NCBI GenBank assembly: GCA_021827245.1
Contig: JAKAWN010000063.1
Location: 1 to 21,128, forward strand
DNA from: Acidobacteriota bacterium
GTDB lineage: Bacteria; Acidobacteriota; Terriglobia; UBA7540
Reading direction: 5' to 3'
Length of the DNA: 21,128 nt
A program made the translations under genes and the position numbers. Below the pieces are notes generated by a model that saw nothing but the letters and a program-made list of their open reading frames with translations, was not told where the DNA came from and searched no databases. How positions within the stretch are numbered: the stretch's first letter is position 1; each line of letters begins with the position of its first letter. Shown piece after piece: positions 1 through 8,357 of the stretch.

Positions 1-91
1 GCCACCACGTGATCCGTTTCGCCATCGCCCGTAAAATCACTTCCTGAACCTTCATCGCCCGCTCCCAGGCGGCTTCCGAGTATCGTCGCAT
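1..91 (-). CDS. Transposase, N-terminal fragment (runs off left edge)
   Basis: Read on the minus strand from an ATG at 89-91, the frame stays open to the window edge and encodes 30 residues beginning MRRYSEAAWERAMKVQEVIL. I recognise this as the start of a helix-turn-helix transposase common in Acidobacteria and Deltaproteobacteria, often labelled ISNCY family or integrase-type; the exact family is from memory. A strong ribosome binding site (AGGAGG, 4 nt before the ATG) fixes the start. Only the N-terminus is visible, so intactness and catalytic residues cannot be judged. The gene points away from the sugar locus, and the presumed IS end lies about 90 bp behind its start. Confidence 0.7.
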   Translation of the reverse strand, partial: MRRYSEAAWERAMKVQEVILRAMAKRITWW

Positions 92-138
92 TCTGCCTCC
101 TTTCCCACCGAATGCCCGATACTCCTCGCCGCCTTCAG

Positions 139-182
139 CGGACAGATCACGTGCTAATTCAACCGGACATTTGATGTGCTAA
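139..182. repeat. Paired 19-bp direct repeats at the IS end
   Basis: CGGACAGATCACGTGCTAA (139-157) and CGGACATTTGATGTGCTAA (164-182) agree at 14-15 of 19 positions, with identical outer blocks CGGACA and GTGCTAA, 25 bp apart start to start. Repeats of this kind next to a transposase gene are typical transposase-binding sites in a terminal repeat region; that role is inferred. Confidence 0.55.
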
Positions 183-233
183 TGACAGAACCAATACAAG
201 GTCTTGCATTCCAATCGAGTACCCTGTAGAGTA

Positions 234-251
234 TGTTGTCCCGTTAACGCA
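234..251. promoter_or_regulatory. Candidate LacI-type operator, half-site (site C)
   Basis: The right half GTTAACGCA matches all 9 positions of the half-site derived from site A (14386-14403). The left half matches only 4 of 9, giving 13 of 18 overall. A 10-bp string, CGTTAACGCA (242-251), is shared exactly with site A. It lies about 70 bp upstream of the best promoter for the DUF5107 operon and beside a weaker one (TTGCAT 204-209, TAGAGT 227-232). Binding by the LacI-family regulator is inferred. Confidence 0.35.
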
Positions 252-320
252 CACGGTAATCGATCGGAAGTTCTTTGCGGGGCTAGGCGCCGGGCGGACT
301 TCATCCCGATTTCATCATGC

Positions 321-348
321 TTGGCACTGTCATCGTACAGATTATGAT
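321..348 (+). promoter_or_regulatory. Predicted sigma-70-like promoter of the DUF5107-MFS-GH35 operon
   Basis: TTGGCA (321-326) and TATGAT (343-348) each match the consensus at 5 of 6 positions and are separated by 16 bp. This predicts a start near 355 and a leader of about 125 nt before the ATG at 481. The rest of 183-480 holds no convincing gene. Confidence 0.45.
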
Positions 349-480
349 TCAGTCGGGGTTTCGATAGCAGCTCTCCTCTTTTGCAGAGGGAACACACACT
401 CTGGCTCTGTCTCGCTAGACGGCGACGGCCTGAAAGGATGAGATGTCATTCCATCATGTGCGAAGGGTGCACAACTACTC

Positions 481-3400
481 ATGCCATTTTATGCGAAGGC
501 GAGCATTCTTACAATGAAACAAGATGAACCTGTCCGGGCGTGGGAAAAAACGGTAACGATTCCGACGTATTCAACCCCTGCGGCTGATCTGAACCCGATG
601 TTTCTGGAGAAGCGGGTCTACCAGGGAAGCAGTGGCAAGGTATACCCCAATCCCTTTACCGACCGTGTATCGGATGAGCGGCAGGATCACGAGTATCGTG
701 CTGTTTTTCTGGAAAACGAATACGTCAAATTGATGATTCTTCCGGAAATTGGCGGGCGTATCCATATCGGTCTCGACAAGACGAACCAATACGAATTCTT
801 TTACCATCAGCACGTGATCAAACCAGCTCTGGTAGGGTTACTCGGTCCGTGGATTTCCGGCGGCGTTGAGTTCAATTGGCCTCAGCACCATCGTCCCTCT
901 ACTTTCATGCCTGTTGACCATTCTATTGAGGAATGCAGGGACGGCAGCAAGATCGTCTGGCTGAGTGAGCACGAGCCGATGAACCGCATGAAGGGCATGG
1001 TGGGTATATGCCTGCGGCCGGGCAAGAGTGTGGTGGAGGCTCGGGTCCGGCTCTACAACCGTACGCCTTTCGTACAGACTTTTCTCTGGTGGGCCAATGT
1101 CGGAGTTCATACGCACGACCAGTACGAGGCTTTTTTCCCTCCCGACGTGACCTACGTTGCCGACCATGCAAAGCGCGCCACCTCGGAATTTCCTGTCGCG
1201 CGGGGTTTTTACTATGGCGTTGATTACACGCACGGCGTGGATATTCGATGGTACAGGAACATTCCGGTTCCGACCTCCTACATGGTTCCAGAGTCACGCT
1301 ACGACTTTTTCGGTGGTTACGATCATTCGCGGCAGGCGGGATTTATTCATGTTGCTGACCATCACATTTCTCCGGGCAAGAAGCTGTGGACCTGGGGAAA
1401 TGCTGAGTTTGGCTACGCCTGGGACCGGGAACTGACTGATTCGGACGGGCCTTACGTGGAACTGATGGCCGGAGTCTACACCGATAACCAGCCGGACTTC
1501 TCGTGGCTTCAACCTTATGAAACGAAGACCTTTCGGCAGTACTGGTATCCCATTCGCGAGATTGGTCCCGCCGTGAATGCCAATCGGAAGCTTGCGGTGA
1601 GCTTGGAGTGTGAGTCGAGCGAGGTTAAGCTGGGCCTGTGCGTTTCGGAAAAACTTCAGGAGACAAGAGTGATTCTCTCATCGGGAACGAGCACTCTGTA
1701 TGAAAAGATTGTGAGCCTTGAGCCTGCGCACCCGCTGGTGGAGCGGTTACCGCTTTCACCCAAAACCGAGCCGGCAAGATTTCTGCTCCGGGTTGTCGGG
1801 AGTGATGGCCGGGAATTGATTCGATATCTGCCTGAGGATCTTAATGGCAAATCCATGGAGCAGCCAGCTACAGAGCCCCCGCCGCCCCAACAAATCAAAA
1901 CGAATGAAGAACTCTTTCTAACGGGCCTGCATCTCGATCAATACCGGCACGCAACGCGGTATCCAGATTCCTACTGGTGTGAGTTGCTCGATCGTGACCC
2001 GGGGGATGTTCGTACGAACAATGCCATGGGACTCCAGTATTTGCGCCGCGGACAATTCCGAGAATCGGAAAAACGCTTTCGTCGCTCAATTCAACGGCTG
2101 ACGCGGTGGAATCCCAATCCCTGTGACGGGGAACCCTACTATAACCTGGGCCTGGCACTGAAATTTCAGAATCGCATTGATGAATCCTACTCAGCTTTCT
2201 ATAAAGCGGCATGGAGTTACGCCTGGCAGGGCGCCAGTTATTACGCTCTTGCTGAACTTGATTGCCGGCGCGGCTGCTATGAAGAGGCGCTAGAGCATCT
2301 TGAACATGCGCTGGCTGTCAACGCGTCGAACCTGAAGGCTCAAGGTCTCCTGTCCGCCATTCTGCGACGGTCGGGGCATCTGGATCGGGCCGAAAACCTG
2401 GCCCGGGAAACAATCCGTTTGGACCCGCTTGATTTCTGGTGCCGGAACGAATTGGCTTTGACAAGCAGGGCCAAGCAGGATGATACGCAAGCGGAACGCC
2501 GGGTTGAAGAATTGTGCCTGCTGATGCGAGATAATATTCAGACTTACCTGGATATTGCCTTCGACTATTCGAACGCCGGCTTATGGGATGAGGCGCAAGA
2601 ACTGCTTGGAAGGCTGTTGCCTTCGAATGAGGCGCCGGGATCAGTCTACCCCATGGTTTTGTACGCACTGGCATATTTCAATGAGCAGATTGGGAATGCG
2701 GAACGCGCCCATGATTTTCGCCGCCGTGCTTCTACCGCCGTGCCCGACTATTGCTTTCCGGCACGCCTGGAGGAGTTACTGATTCTTGAAAGCGCTCAGG
2801 CTGCCAATCCGGAGGATCCCAAGGCCTGCTATTATCTCGGCAACCTCCTTTACGACAAGAGGCGCTACGAAGAAGCCATCGGGAACTGGGAAAAGTCTTG
2901 CGAATTAGATCCTTCCTTTTCGGTCCCGTGGAGAAATCTCGGGATTGCTTACTTCAATGTATGGCACGATGCCGCCAAGGCCATAGAGGCCTACCGTCGC
3001 GCGTTCGAGGCTAACCCCGCCGACGCGCGGCTGCTCTATGAAATGGACCAGCTGTCCAAACGCACGGGCGCTTCACCCGATGCACGATTGAAGAAGCTTC
3101 AGAAATACCGCCATCTGGTTGAGCAGCGGGATGACCTGACCATCGAACAGGCTACTCTTTACAATCAGACCGGCGAGCCCCAAAAGGCGCTGCAGATCAT
3201 CCTTGCGCGCCGTTTCCATCCCTGGGAAGGCGGTGAAGGCCTGGTTTCTGGGCAGTATGTCTGGGCGCATGTGCTGCTGGGACTGAAATGCCTGGAGTCT
3301 CGAAAGGCGCAGGACGCACTGGAACATTTTGAAGCGGCGCAGCATTATCCGGAGAACCTGGGTGAAGGCAAACACCTGCTGACACCTGAAAACCACCTGC

Positions 3401-3840
3401 ACTATTTCGCCGCACTAGCTCACGAAGCTCTGCGCCAGCCGGAAGAAGCTAGACGCTCCTTTGAAAAAGCTGCCAAGGCCGGCCCCAATCGCTCGCCGAT
3501 GGATTATTATCGAGCGCTGGCCTTGCGAAAGCTGGGGGATGAGGAGGCTGCTGCTGCTGCACTGCGCGAGCTTCTTGATGAGGCAACGCAGCAGGAGACG
3601 GCGGAGGTGAAGAGCGACTACTTTGCGACATCGTTGCCCAACTTCTTGCTGTTCGAAGACGACCTGCAAAAACGGAATCAGATCGATTGCCTGTTTCTGG
3701 CCGGTTTGGCTGAATCTGGGTTGAACCGGCGAGAGCAGGCGGAAGCGAAGTTTCGGCAAGTGCTGGAACTTGATATCAACCACTTTTGGGCTCAAATGGA
3801 GCTGGAAAGACTGTCCCGGGCTGAGAAGAAATCTAAATGA
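481..3840 (+). CDS. DUF5107 domain and TPR repeat protein
   Basis: This large protein (1119 aa) has an N-terminal DUF5107 domain (about residues 30-370) followed by a long tetratricopeptide-repeat solenoid (about 480-1110). The DUF5107 part carries highly typical blocks: GKVYPNPFTDR (52-62), ILPEIGGRI (86-94), GPWISGGVEFNWPQHHRPST (122-141) and HVADHHISPGKK. The domain is thought to have a galactose-mutarotase-like beta-sandwich fold, so binding or acting on a sugar is plausible, but no reaction is established. No signal peptide is visible, so it is probably cytoplasmic. It is the first gene of an operon and its stop overlaps the MFS start by ATGA. An internal ATG at 514 (residue 12) is an alternative start; neither has a strong ribosome binding site. 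The family and architecture are secure, the function is not. Confidence 0.93.
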   Translation: MPFYAKASILTMKQDEPVRAWEKTVTIPTYSTPAADLNPMFLEKRVYQGSSGKVYPNPFTDRVSDERQDHEYRAVFLENEYVKLMILPEIGGRIHIGLDKTNQYEFFYHQHVIKPALVGLLGPWISGGVEFNWPQHHRPSTFMPVDHSIEECRDGSKIVWLSEHEPMNRMKGMVGICLRPGKSVVEARVRLYNRTPFVQTFLWWANVGVHTHDQYEAFFPPDVTYVADHAKRATSEFPVARGFYYGVDYTHGVDIRWYRNIPVPTSYMVPESRYDFFGGYDHSRQAGFIHVADHHISPGKKLWTWGNAEFGYAWDRELTDSDGPYVELMAGVYTDNQPDFSWLQPYETKTFRQYWYPIREIGPAVNANRKLAVSLECESSEVKLGLCVSEKLQETRVILSSGTSTLYEKIVSLEPAHPLVERLPLSPKTEPARFLLRVVGSDGRELIRYLPEDLNGKSMEQPATEPPPPQQIKTNEELFLTGLHLDQYRHATRYPDSYWCELLDRDPGDVRTNNAMGLQYLRRGQFRESEKRFRRSIQRLTRWNPNPCDGEPYYNLGLALKFQNRIDESYSAFYKAAWSYAWQGASYYALAELDCRRGCYEEALEHLEHALAVNASNLKAQGLLSAILRRSGHLDRAENLARETIRLDPLDFWCRNELALTSRAKQDDTQAERRVEELCLLMRDNIQTYLDIAFDYSNAGLWDEAQELLGRLLPSNEAPGSVYPMVLYALAYFNEQIGNAERAHDFRRRASTAVPDYCFPARLEELLILESAQAANPEDPKACYYLGNLLYDKRRYEEAIGNWEKSCELDPSFSVPWRNLGIAYFNVWHDAAKAIEAYRRAFEANPADARLLYEMDQLSKRTGASPDARLKKLQKYRHLVEQRDDLTIEQATLYNQTGEPQKALQIILARRFHPWEGGEGLVSGQYVWAHVLLGLKCLESRKAQDALEHFEAAQHYPENLGEGKHLLTPENHLHYFAALAHEALRQPEEARRSFEKAAKAGPNRSPMDYYRALALRKLGDEEAAAAALRELLDEATQQETAEVKSDYFATSLPNFLLFEDDLQKRNQIDCLFLAGLAESGLNRREQAEAKFRQVLELDINHFWAQMELERLSRAEKKSK

Positions 3841-5258
3841 ACATCACTTCTACCAAAATTGAAGCTGGCGACGTATTGCCCGAATACCGGACTACTTACG
3901 TCTGGATTATTTCATTGGTGGCGGGGCTGGGGGGCTTGCTTTTCGGATACGACTGGGTAGTGATCGGCGGAGCCAAGCCGTTCTACGAGGCCTTCTTCCA
4001 CCTGAATGACGCGTCGCTGCAGGGTTGGGCGATGAGCTGCGCCCTGGTCGGCTGCCTGCTGGGCGCAGCGATTTCTGGCAACCTCAGTGACCGCTTTGGC
4101 CGCAAGCGTTTGTTGATTTCCGCGGCCTCCCTGTTCGCTATATCTTCATTGGGTACGGCCTCAGCGGAGAGCTTCAATGCTTTTGTAGGCTGGCGAATCA
4201 GCGGAGGCATGGCGATCGGCCTGGCGTCAAACCTGTCACCCATGTACATTGCCGAAGTCTCTCCTGCCGAGCTGCGCGGGAAGCTGGTTTCGCTCAATCA
4301 GTTGAATATCGTGATTGGCATCCTCCTGGCTCAGTGCGTCAACTGGCTGATCGCAAGGCCTGTGCCCGCAAGCGCCACTGCTCTGGACATCCTGCATTCC
4401 TGGAACGGCCAGCACGGGTGGCGCTGGATGTTTGGTGTGACGGCCATACCGGCAGCTCTGTTCTTCATCGGCATGCTTGTTGTTCCCGAAAGCCCCCGAT
4501 GGCTGGCGAAGGCCGGCCAGCACGCCCGGGCCCGGCGGGTTCTGGTAAGGATCGGCGGAGAGGAACACTGTGCGCGCGCGCTGGAAGAGATCGAGGCAAC
4601 CCTGCAAGGTGAAACGCGAACGCCGAATTTGAAGGACTTGATCGATCCGACCCTGCTGAAGGTTCTTCTGCTGGGAGTTGTTCTGGCCGTCTTTCAGCAA
4701 TGGTGTGGCATTAACGTCATTTTTAATTACGCCGAAGAAGTATTTGCCGCGGCCGGCTACAAGGTGTCCGACCTGCTGTTGAACATCGTGGTTACGGGAG
4801 CCGTAAACCTTATCTTCACCATTGTCGCTATCGGCTTCGTCGACCGAGTCGGACGTCGGAAGCTGATGCTTGTGGGTTCGGCCGGCCTTGCGATCGTCTA
4901 TACAGTTCTGGGAGCAGGCTACTACGAACACAGCCACGGGATTCATATGCTGATCCTGGTGGTCGCGGCAATTGCTTGTTACGCCATGTCGCTGGCACCG
5001 GTCACCTGGGTGGTGATTTCCGAGATCTTCCCCAACCGTATTCGTGGCACGGCGATGTCAATTGCCGTGATGTCGCTTTGGGCCGCTTCTTTTATCCTGA
5101 CCTATACCTTTCCACTGTTGAATCACGGCTTCGGCGCCGCAACAACATTCTGGATCTACGCTGCCATCTGCGTTGCCGGTTTTGCATTCATCAAGCGCCG
5201 TCTTCCAGAAACAAAAGGCAAGACTCTGGAGGAGATCGAACGATTTTGGAAGGACTAG
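3837..5258 (+). CDS. Sugar porter family MFS transporter (sugar:H+ symporter-like)
   Basis: A 473-aa inner-membrane transporter of the major facilitator superfamily, sugar porter family (XylE/GLUT type), with about 12 hydrophobic segments. Diagnostic motifs appear in order: GYDWVVIGGA in TM1 (37-46), DRFGRKR after TM2 (85-91), RG in AELRGKL (144-150), PESPRWL after TM6 (217-223), QQWCGIN in TM7 (287-293), DRVGRRK (336-342), SEIFPNRIRG (395-404) and the C-terminal PETKGKTLEEIE (457-468). Likely substrates are hexoses or pentoses; galactose is favoured only by the adjacent GH35 gene. The usual tyrosine pair after the QQxxGIN motif is Phe-Asn here, which may alter specificity. Start and upstream stop overlap as ATGA, indicating translational coupling with the DUF5107 gene. 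Confidence 0.95.
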   Translation: MNITSTKIEAGDVLPEYRTTYVWIISLVAGLGGLLFGYDWVVIGGAKPFYEAFFHLNDASLQGWAMSCALVGCLLGAAISGNLSDRFGRKRLLISAASLFAISSLGTASAESFNAFVGWRISGGMAIGLASNLSPMYIAEVSPAELRGKLVSLNQLNIVIGILLAQCVNWLIARPVPASATALDILHSWNGQHGWRWMFGVTAIPAALFFIGMLVVPESPRWLAKAGQHARARRVLVRIGGEEHCARALEEIEATLQGETRTPNLKDLIDPTLLKVLLLGVVLAVFQQWCGINVIFNYAEEVFAAAGYKVSDLLLNIVVTGAVNLIFTIVAIGFVDRVGRRKLMLVGSAGLAIVYTVLGAGYYEHSHGIHMLILVVAAIACYAMSLAPVTWVVISEIFPNRIRGTAMSIAVMSLWAASFILTYTFPLLNHGFGAATTFWIYAAICVAGFAFIKRRLPETKGKTLEEIERFWKD

Positions 5259-5294
5259 GCGCAGATTCCAGCTTCGGCCAAAGAGGTTACCGCT

Positions 5295-8063
5295 ATGAAG
5301 CATACGCGTCGCGAATTTCTATTGCGCGGAATCAGTGCGCCCTTTGCGGCGATCCCTGCTGGGCCTGGACGAGCATTCTCAATGCTTTCGCGCAACGAGG
5401 ATCCGGCCTGGAAACGCTTCAGCCGGCCTGAGATTATTCGCTACGATTCCGAATGTTTCACGATCCATGGCCGTGATGTTTTCCTGTTTGGCGCGGAGTT
5501 CCATTACCCGCGTTGTCCCCACGAATTGTGGGCCGACCGCTTCCTGAAGCTCAAGCGTGCAGGATTCACACAGGTCCAGACAATGGTCTTCTGGAATTAC
5601 CACGAGCGCGAAAAGGGGCACTTCGATTTTACGGAATTCGAAGACTATCTCAAAATGGCGCACGAAATGGGATTCTGGGTCATCGTTCGCCCCGGCCCGT
5701 ACATCTGCGCGGAGTTTGAGCGTGGCGGATTTCCGCAGTGGGTAATTGCTGAGCATTTCCCTCTTCGCGGCACGAATCCCCAGAGCCTCGCGACGTCCAA
5801 GTATTGGTATGATCATGTCCTCCCCGTCATCCGGCCTTACCAAATCACAAACGGCGGGCCAATCATCCTGATGCAGCTCGAGAACGAATACGATTTCTGG
5901 CCTTTGCCGGATTCGGAAAAGCGCGAATATATCCGATTCCTGGCGCACCTGGCCTGGGATGACGGGATTGAGGTGCCGCTGTTCACCAACTGGACTCGAG
6001 TGGTTCGCGACCCGGCTGACCCGGACATGGCCCGCATCATGGATACCTGCGACTTTTACCCGCGGTGGAATTTTATGAAAGACGTTCCCCCGGCTCTTGC
6101 GAAGCTGCGAAAGGAACAGCCGGCGGACTTGCTGGGCATCACCGAACTCCAGGGTGGGTGGTTCTCGCAGATTGGCGGAAAGCTCTCGGTGGATCAGGTT
6201 GGGGTGGATGCAGCACAATTGAACGCGCTGACCAAATCGGTGCTGGGAATGGGCGTGACCTATTTCAACTATTACATGGGGTTCGGTGGAACAAACTTCG
6301 ATTGGGCGGCGGAAAAGCTCACGACCACCTATGATTACGCGGCCCCGGTGCGCGAACCCGGCGGCTTGTGGGACAAGTATTACGCGGCAAGGGGCATTGG
6401 CGAATTTCTGAAGATGTTCGGAAGCTTGCTCACCCGCGCGCAGCCCTCCGAGGAGGAGTGCAAATCCACGAACTCCGATGTCTGGGTCGGGGAACGCGTC
6501 AACAAGAAGAGTGGAGTGCTGTTTGTGCGTGCCAATACTGATTCAGAGCACCACTTCAAGATGACCTTCCCAGATCCCGCCACGAAAGGACGCACGTTCA
6601 CCGTGCCGCGCGAGGGCGAGATCTTCCTAGGGCCGCGGGAAATGAAGATGTTGCCGTTGCGAGTAGCCGTCGGCAACCGCGAACTGATTTACACGACTGC
6701 GGAGGTTTTATCGCAAGGAGAGAACAGCGGCAGGCATTTCATCATCATCTATGATGAGCCCGGCCGAGTCGCGGAAATCGCGCTTGAGTCAAACCAGGAG
6801 CCTCACATCACGGGCAAAACGCTCTACGTATATTGGGAGAAGGATACTCATGCCGCAGTTATTGGAATTCAGGTTGAGCACGAGGCGCAATCCCTCCTGG
6901 TTAATGGGACTCTTCAGGTCATTGTGCTTCCCAAGAAGCTGGCGCTTCGAACCTGGGCGGAGGAAATTGCGTCGATTCCCGGGGTGAGTGGCAGCAGACA
7001 TGTTGCGGTGCCCTTTATAACGGACGCCTACTTCCTAAGCCGGAGCGGTTCCGAGGAAAAGCGCCTTTGGGCGGATTTGGACTACCTCCCTGGAGAGCAC
7101 CAACTGCAACTCCTGCTTCCTTCTCAGCCGGCCCGATGGAGCGTAAATGGATCGGCTCAAACCTTTCATTATGATTCCGAATTCCGGACCGCCACACTGC
7201 AGGTCTTGACTCCAGAACTCCCGATCCGGGGAATCGACTTGAAGACAGTGCAAACCTCCGTAGAAACCTTTAATCCAAATTCCGGACAATGGCAGAGGAC
7301 ATCTGCAGTGCCGCTCGAAAAGCTCGGGCCTGTGCCCTACGGCTATGTAAAGTACCGGGGCCAGTTGAATTACAACGGCGAGCCCAGTCTCTACGTGGTC
7401 GCGCTTTCTGACGACGAGAAGAAGGTCTTCATCAACGGCAACCTGCTGAAGGAAGCCTCAAATTCGAAAAAGTTCGTTGAAGTTCAGGCCTCCCGTTATC
7501 TGAAGAGCGGCGTCAACACAATCGGAATTTCCTATGAACTGTTTGGTGCACCCAATTTCGGTCCGAAAATGGGTGAACTCAAGGGCATTGATTTCGTTCG
7601 CGTGGGGAACAATCCCCAAACAGGATCTTCTGTGGAAACATGGCAGATTCAAACCTTCCCGCCAGCCGCGCGTGGGCGTGAGGTGAATCCCGATTTTGCC
7701 TTTGGGCAGTGGAAAGAGGAAGCGCTTGGGAGTGCAAATGCCGATGAGACACTTGTTCCGGCCTTTACCTGGTGTCGTGCCGAGTTTTCACTGCCCGCAG
7801 TAACAGAAGGGTGGACCGTGCCGTGGAAATTGATATTCGATGCGGCTCATGACGCGCTGATTTATCTAAATGGACGTTTCGTTGGGCGTTACTCTACTTC
7901 GGGTCCTCAGGATGAGTTTTTCCTTCCCGACCCTTATTTCAAGCCACGAATTCAGAAAAATGTTCTCACCATAGTGCTCGCTTACACACGACAGGCAGGG
8001 CTGATTCGTGCATTGCACGTCGAACCGTACAGGGAGTATTCCGTCCACCGGACGAGGGTTTAG
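5295..8063 (+). CDS. GH35 beta-galactosidase, Tat-exported
   Basis: A 922-aa glycoside hydrolase of family 35, predicted to release terminal beta-galactose. The N-terminus has a twin-arginine signal (TRREFLLRG, residues 4-12), so a folded enzyme is probably exported to the periplasm. The catalytic TIM barrel (about 45-375) begins GAEFHYPR (66-73) and includes FWNYHE (99-104), VRPGPYICAEFERGGFPQW (131-149), acid/base Glu198 in LENEY and a probable nucleophile Glu284 in GITELQGGWF. It is followed by GGTNFDW (331-337) and TYDYAAPVREPG. Beta-sandwich galactose-binding-like domains fill the C-terminal half (about 680-780 and 839-920). The nucleophile context differs from the usual ENYTGWF-type string. 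AGAGG 8 nt before the ATG supports the start. It follows the MFS gene by 36 nt as the last gene of the operon. Confidence 0.93.
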   Translation: MKHTRREFLLRGISAPFAAIPAGPGRAFSMLSRNEDPAWKRFSRPEIIRYDSECFTIHGRDVFLFGAEFHYPRCPHELWADRFLKLKRAGFTQVQTMVFWNYHEREKGHFDFTEFEDYLKMAHEMGFWVIVRPGPYICAEFERGGFPQWVIAEHFPLRGTNPQSLATSKYWYDHVLPVIRPYQITNGGPIILMQLENEYDFWPLPDSEKREYIRFLAHLAWDDGIEVPLFTNWTRVVRDPADPDMARIMDTCDFYPRWNFMKDVPPALAKLRKEQPADLLGITELQGGWFSQIGGKLSVDQVGVDAAQLNALTKSVLGMGVTYFNYYMGFGGTNFDWAAEKLTTTYDYAAPVREPGGLWDKYYAARGIGEFLKMFGSLLTRAQPSEEECKSTNSDVWVGERVNKKSGVLFVRANTDSEHHFKMTFPDPATKGRTFTVPREGEIFLGPREMKMLPLRVAVGNRELIYTTAEVLSQGENSGRHFIIIYDEPGRVAEIALESNQEPHITGKTLYVYWEKDTHAAVIGIQVEHEAQSLLVNGTLQVIVLPKKLALRTWAEEIASIPGVSGSRHVAVPFITDAYFLSRSGSEEKRLWADLDYLPGEHQLQLLLPSQPARWSVNGSAQTFHYDSEFRTATLQVLTPELPIRGIDLKTVQTSVETFNPNSGQWQRTSAVPLEKLGPVPYGYVKYRGQLNYNGEPSLYVVALSDDEKKVFINGNLLKEASNSKKFVEVQASRYLKSGVNTIGISYELFGAPNFGPKMGELKGIDFVRVGNNPQTGSSVETWQIQTFPPAARGREVNPDFAFGQWKEEALGSANADETLVPAFTWCRAEFSLPAVTEGWTVPWKLIFDAAHDALIYLNGRFVGRYSTSGPQDEFFLPDPYFKPRIQKNVLTIVLAYTRQAGLIRALHVEPYREYSVHRTRV

Positions 8064-8357
8064 TTCGATTGGTGAGAACCGAAGAGTTTCGCACACCCTG
8101 ATCGCGATTCACGAGTTCAAGATCGAATCATCACGGGGGGCAGGCCGCTTGCAGTAGCTGGATCAACAAGGTAGCTTGCCACGGCTACCCTAACACGGAT
8201 GGTCTTTTGGGGTTTTATCCCCCCGCCATCCTTCCCCACCTGTTGTCCTCAGGATTGTACCCTCAAAATTCACTTTCGTAACTTACTTCTTCGATTGTCG
8301 GTTAACCATAACAGATAATGACTGTTGGCGACCGAAGTTCATCTGCTGAAAGGGCTA
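8064..8357. other. Convergent intergenic region
   Basis: About 294 bp lie between the converging GH35 and CBM9-like genes, and no gene is supported. A 6-bp inverted repeat, GGTAGC (8170-8175) and GCTACC (8184-8189), is the best hairpin but has no adjacent T-run. A GGGG/CCCC pair with a T-rich loop follows near 8209-8225. Both are weak terminator candidates. Confidence 0.5.

Larger units (their letters stand above)
1..182 (-). mobile_element. Insertion sequence end with transposase, partial
   Basis: The region holds the transposase start and about 90 bp of non-coding DNA ending in two related 19-bp repeats (139-157 and 164-182). The outer repeat probably marks the IS terminus, with the sugar locus starting just beyond. 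The other end and any target-site duplication are outside the window, so the boundary near 182 is inferred. Confidence 0.5.

Noticed and set aside
179..397. 72-codon minus-strand ORF before the DUF5107 operon
   Set aside because: It has no ribosome binding site or domain, and covers the predicted promoter and operator half-site.
4236..4946. 236-codon minus-strand ORF inside the MFS gene
   Set aside because: It is antisense to a gene with unmistakable transporter motifs and has no recognisable domain; its length follows from GC-rich codon structure.
5379..6218. 279-codon minus-strand ORF inside the GH35 gene
   Set aside because: It is antisense to the catalytic barrel; the translation is low-quality and has no family signature.
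8170..8189. Inverted repeat GGTAGC/GCTACC as a GH35 terminator
   Set aside because: The stem is only 6 bp with an 8-nt loop and no T-run directly after it.
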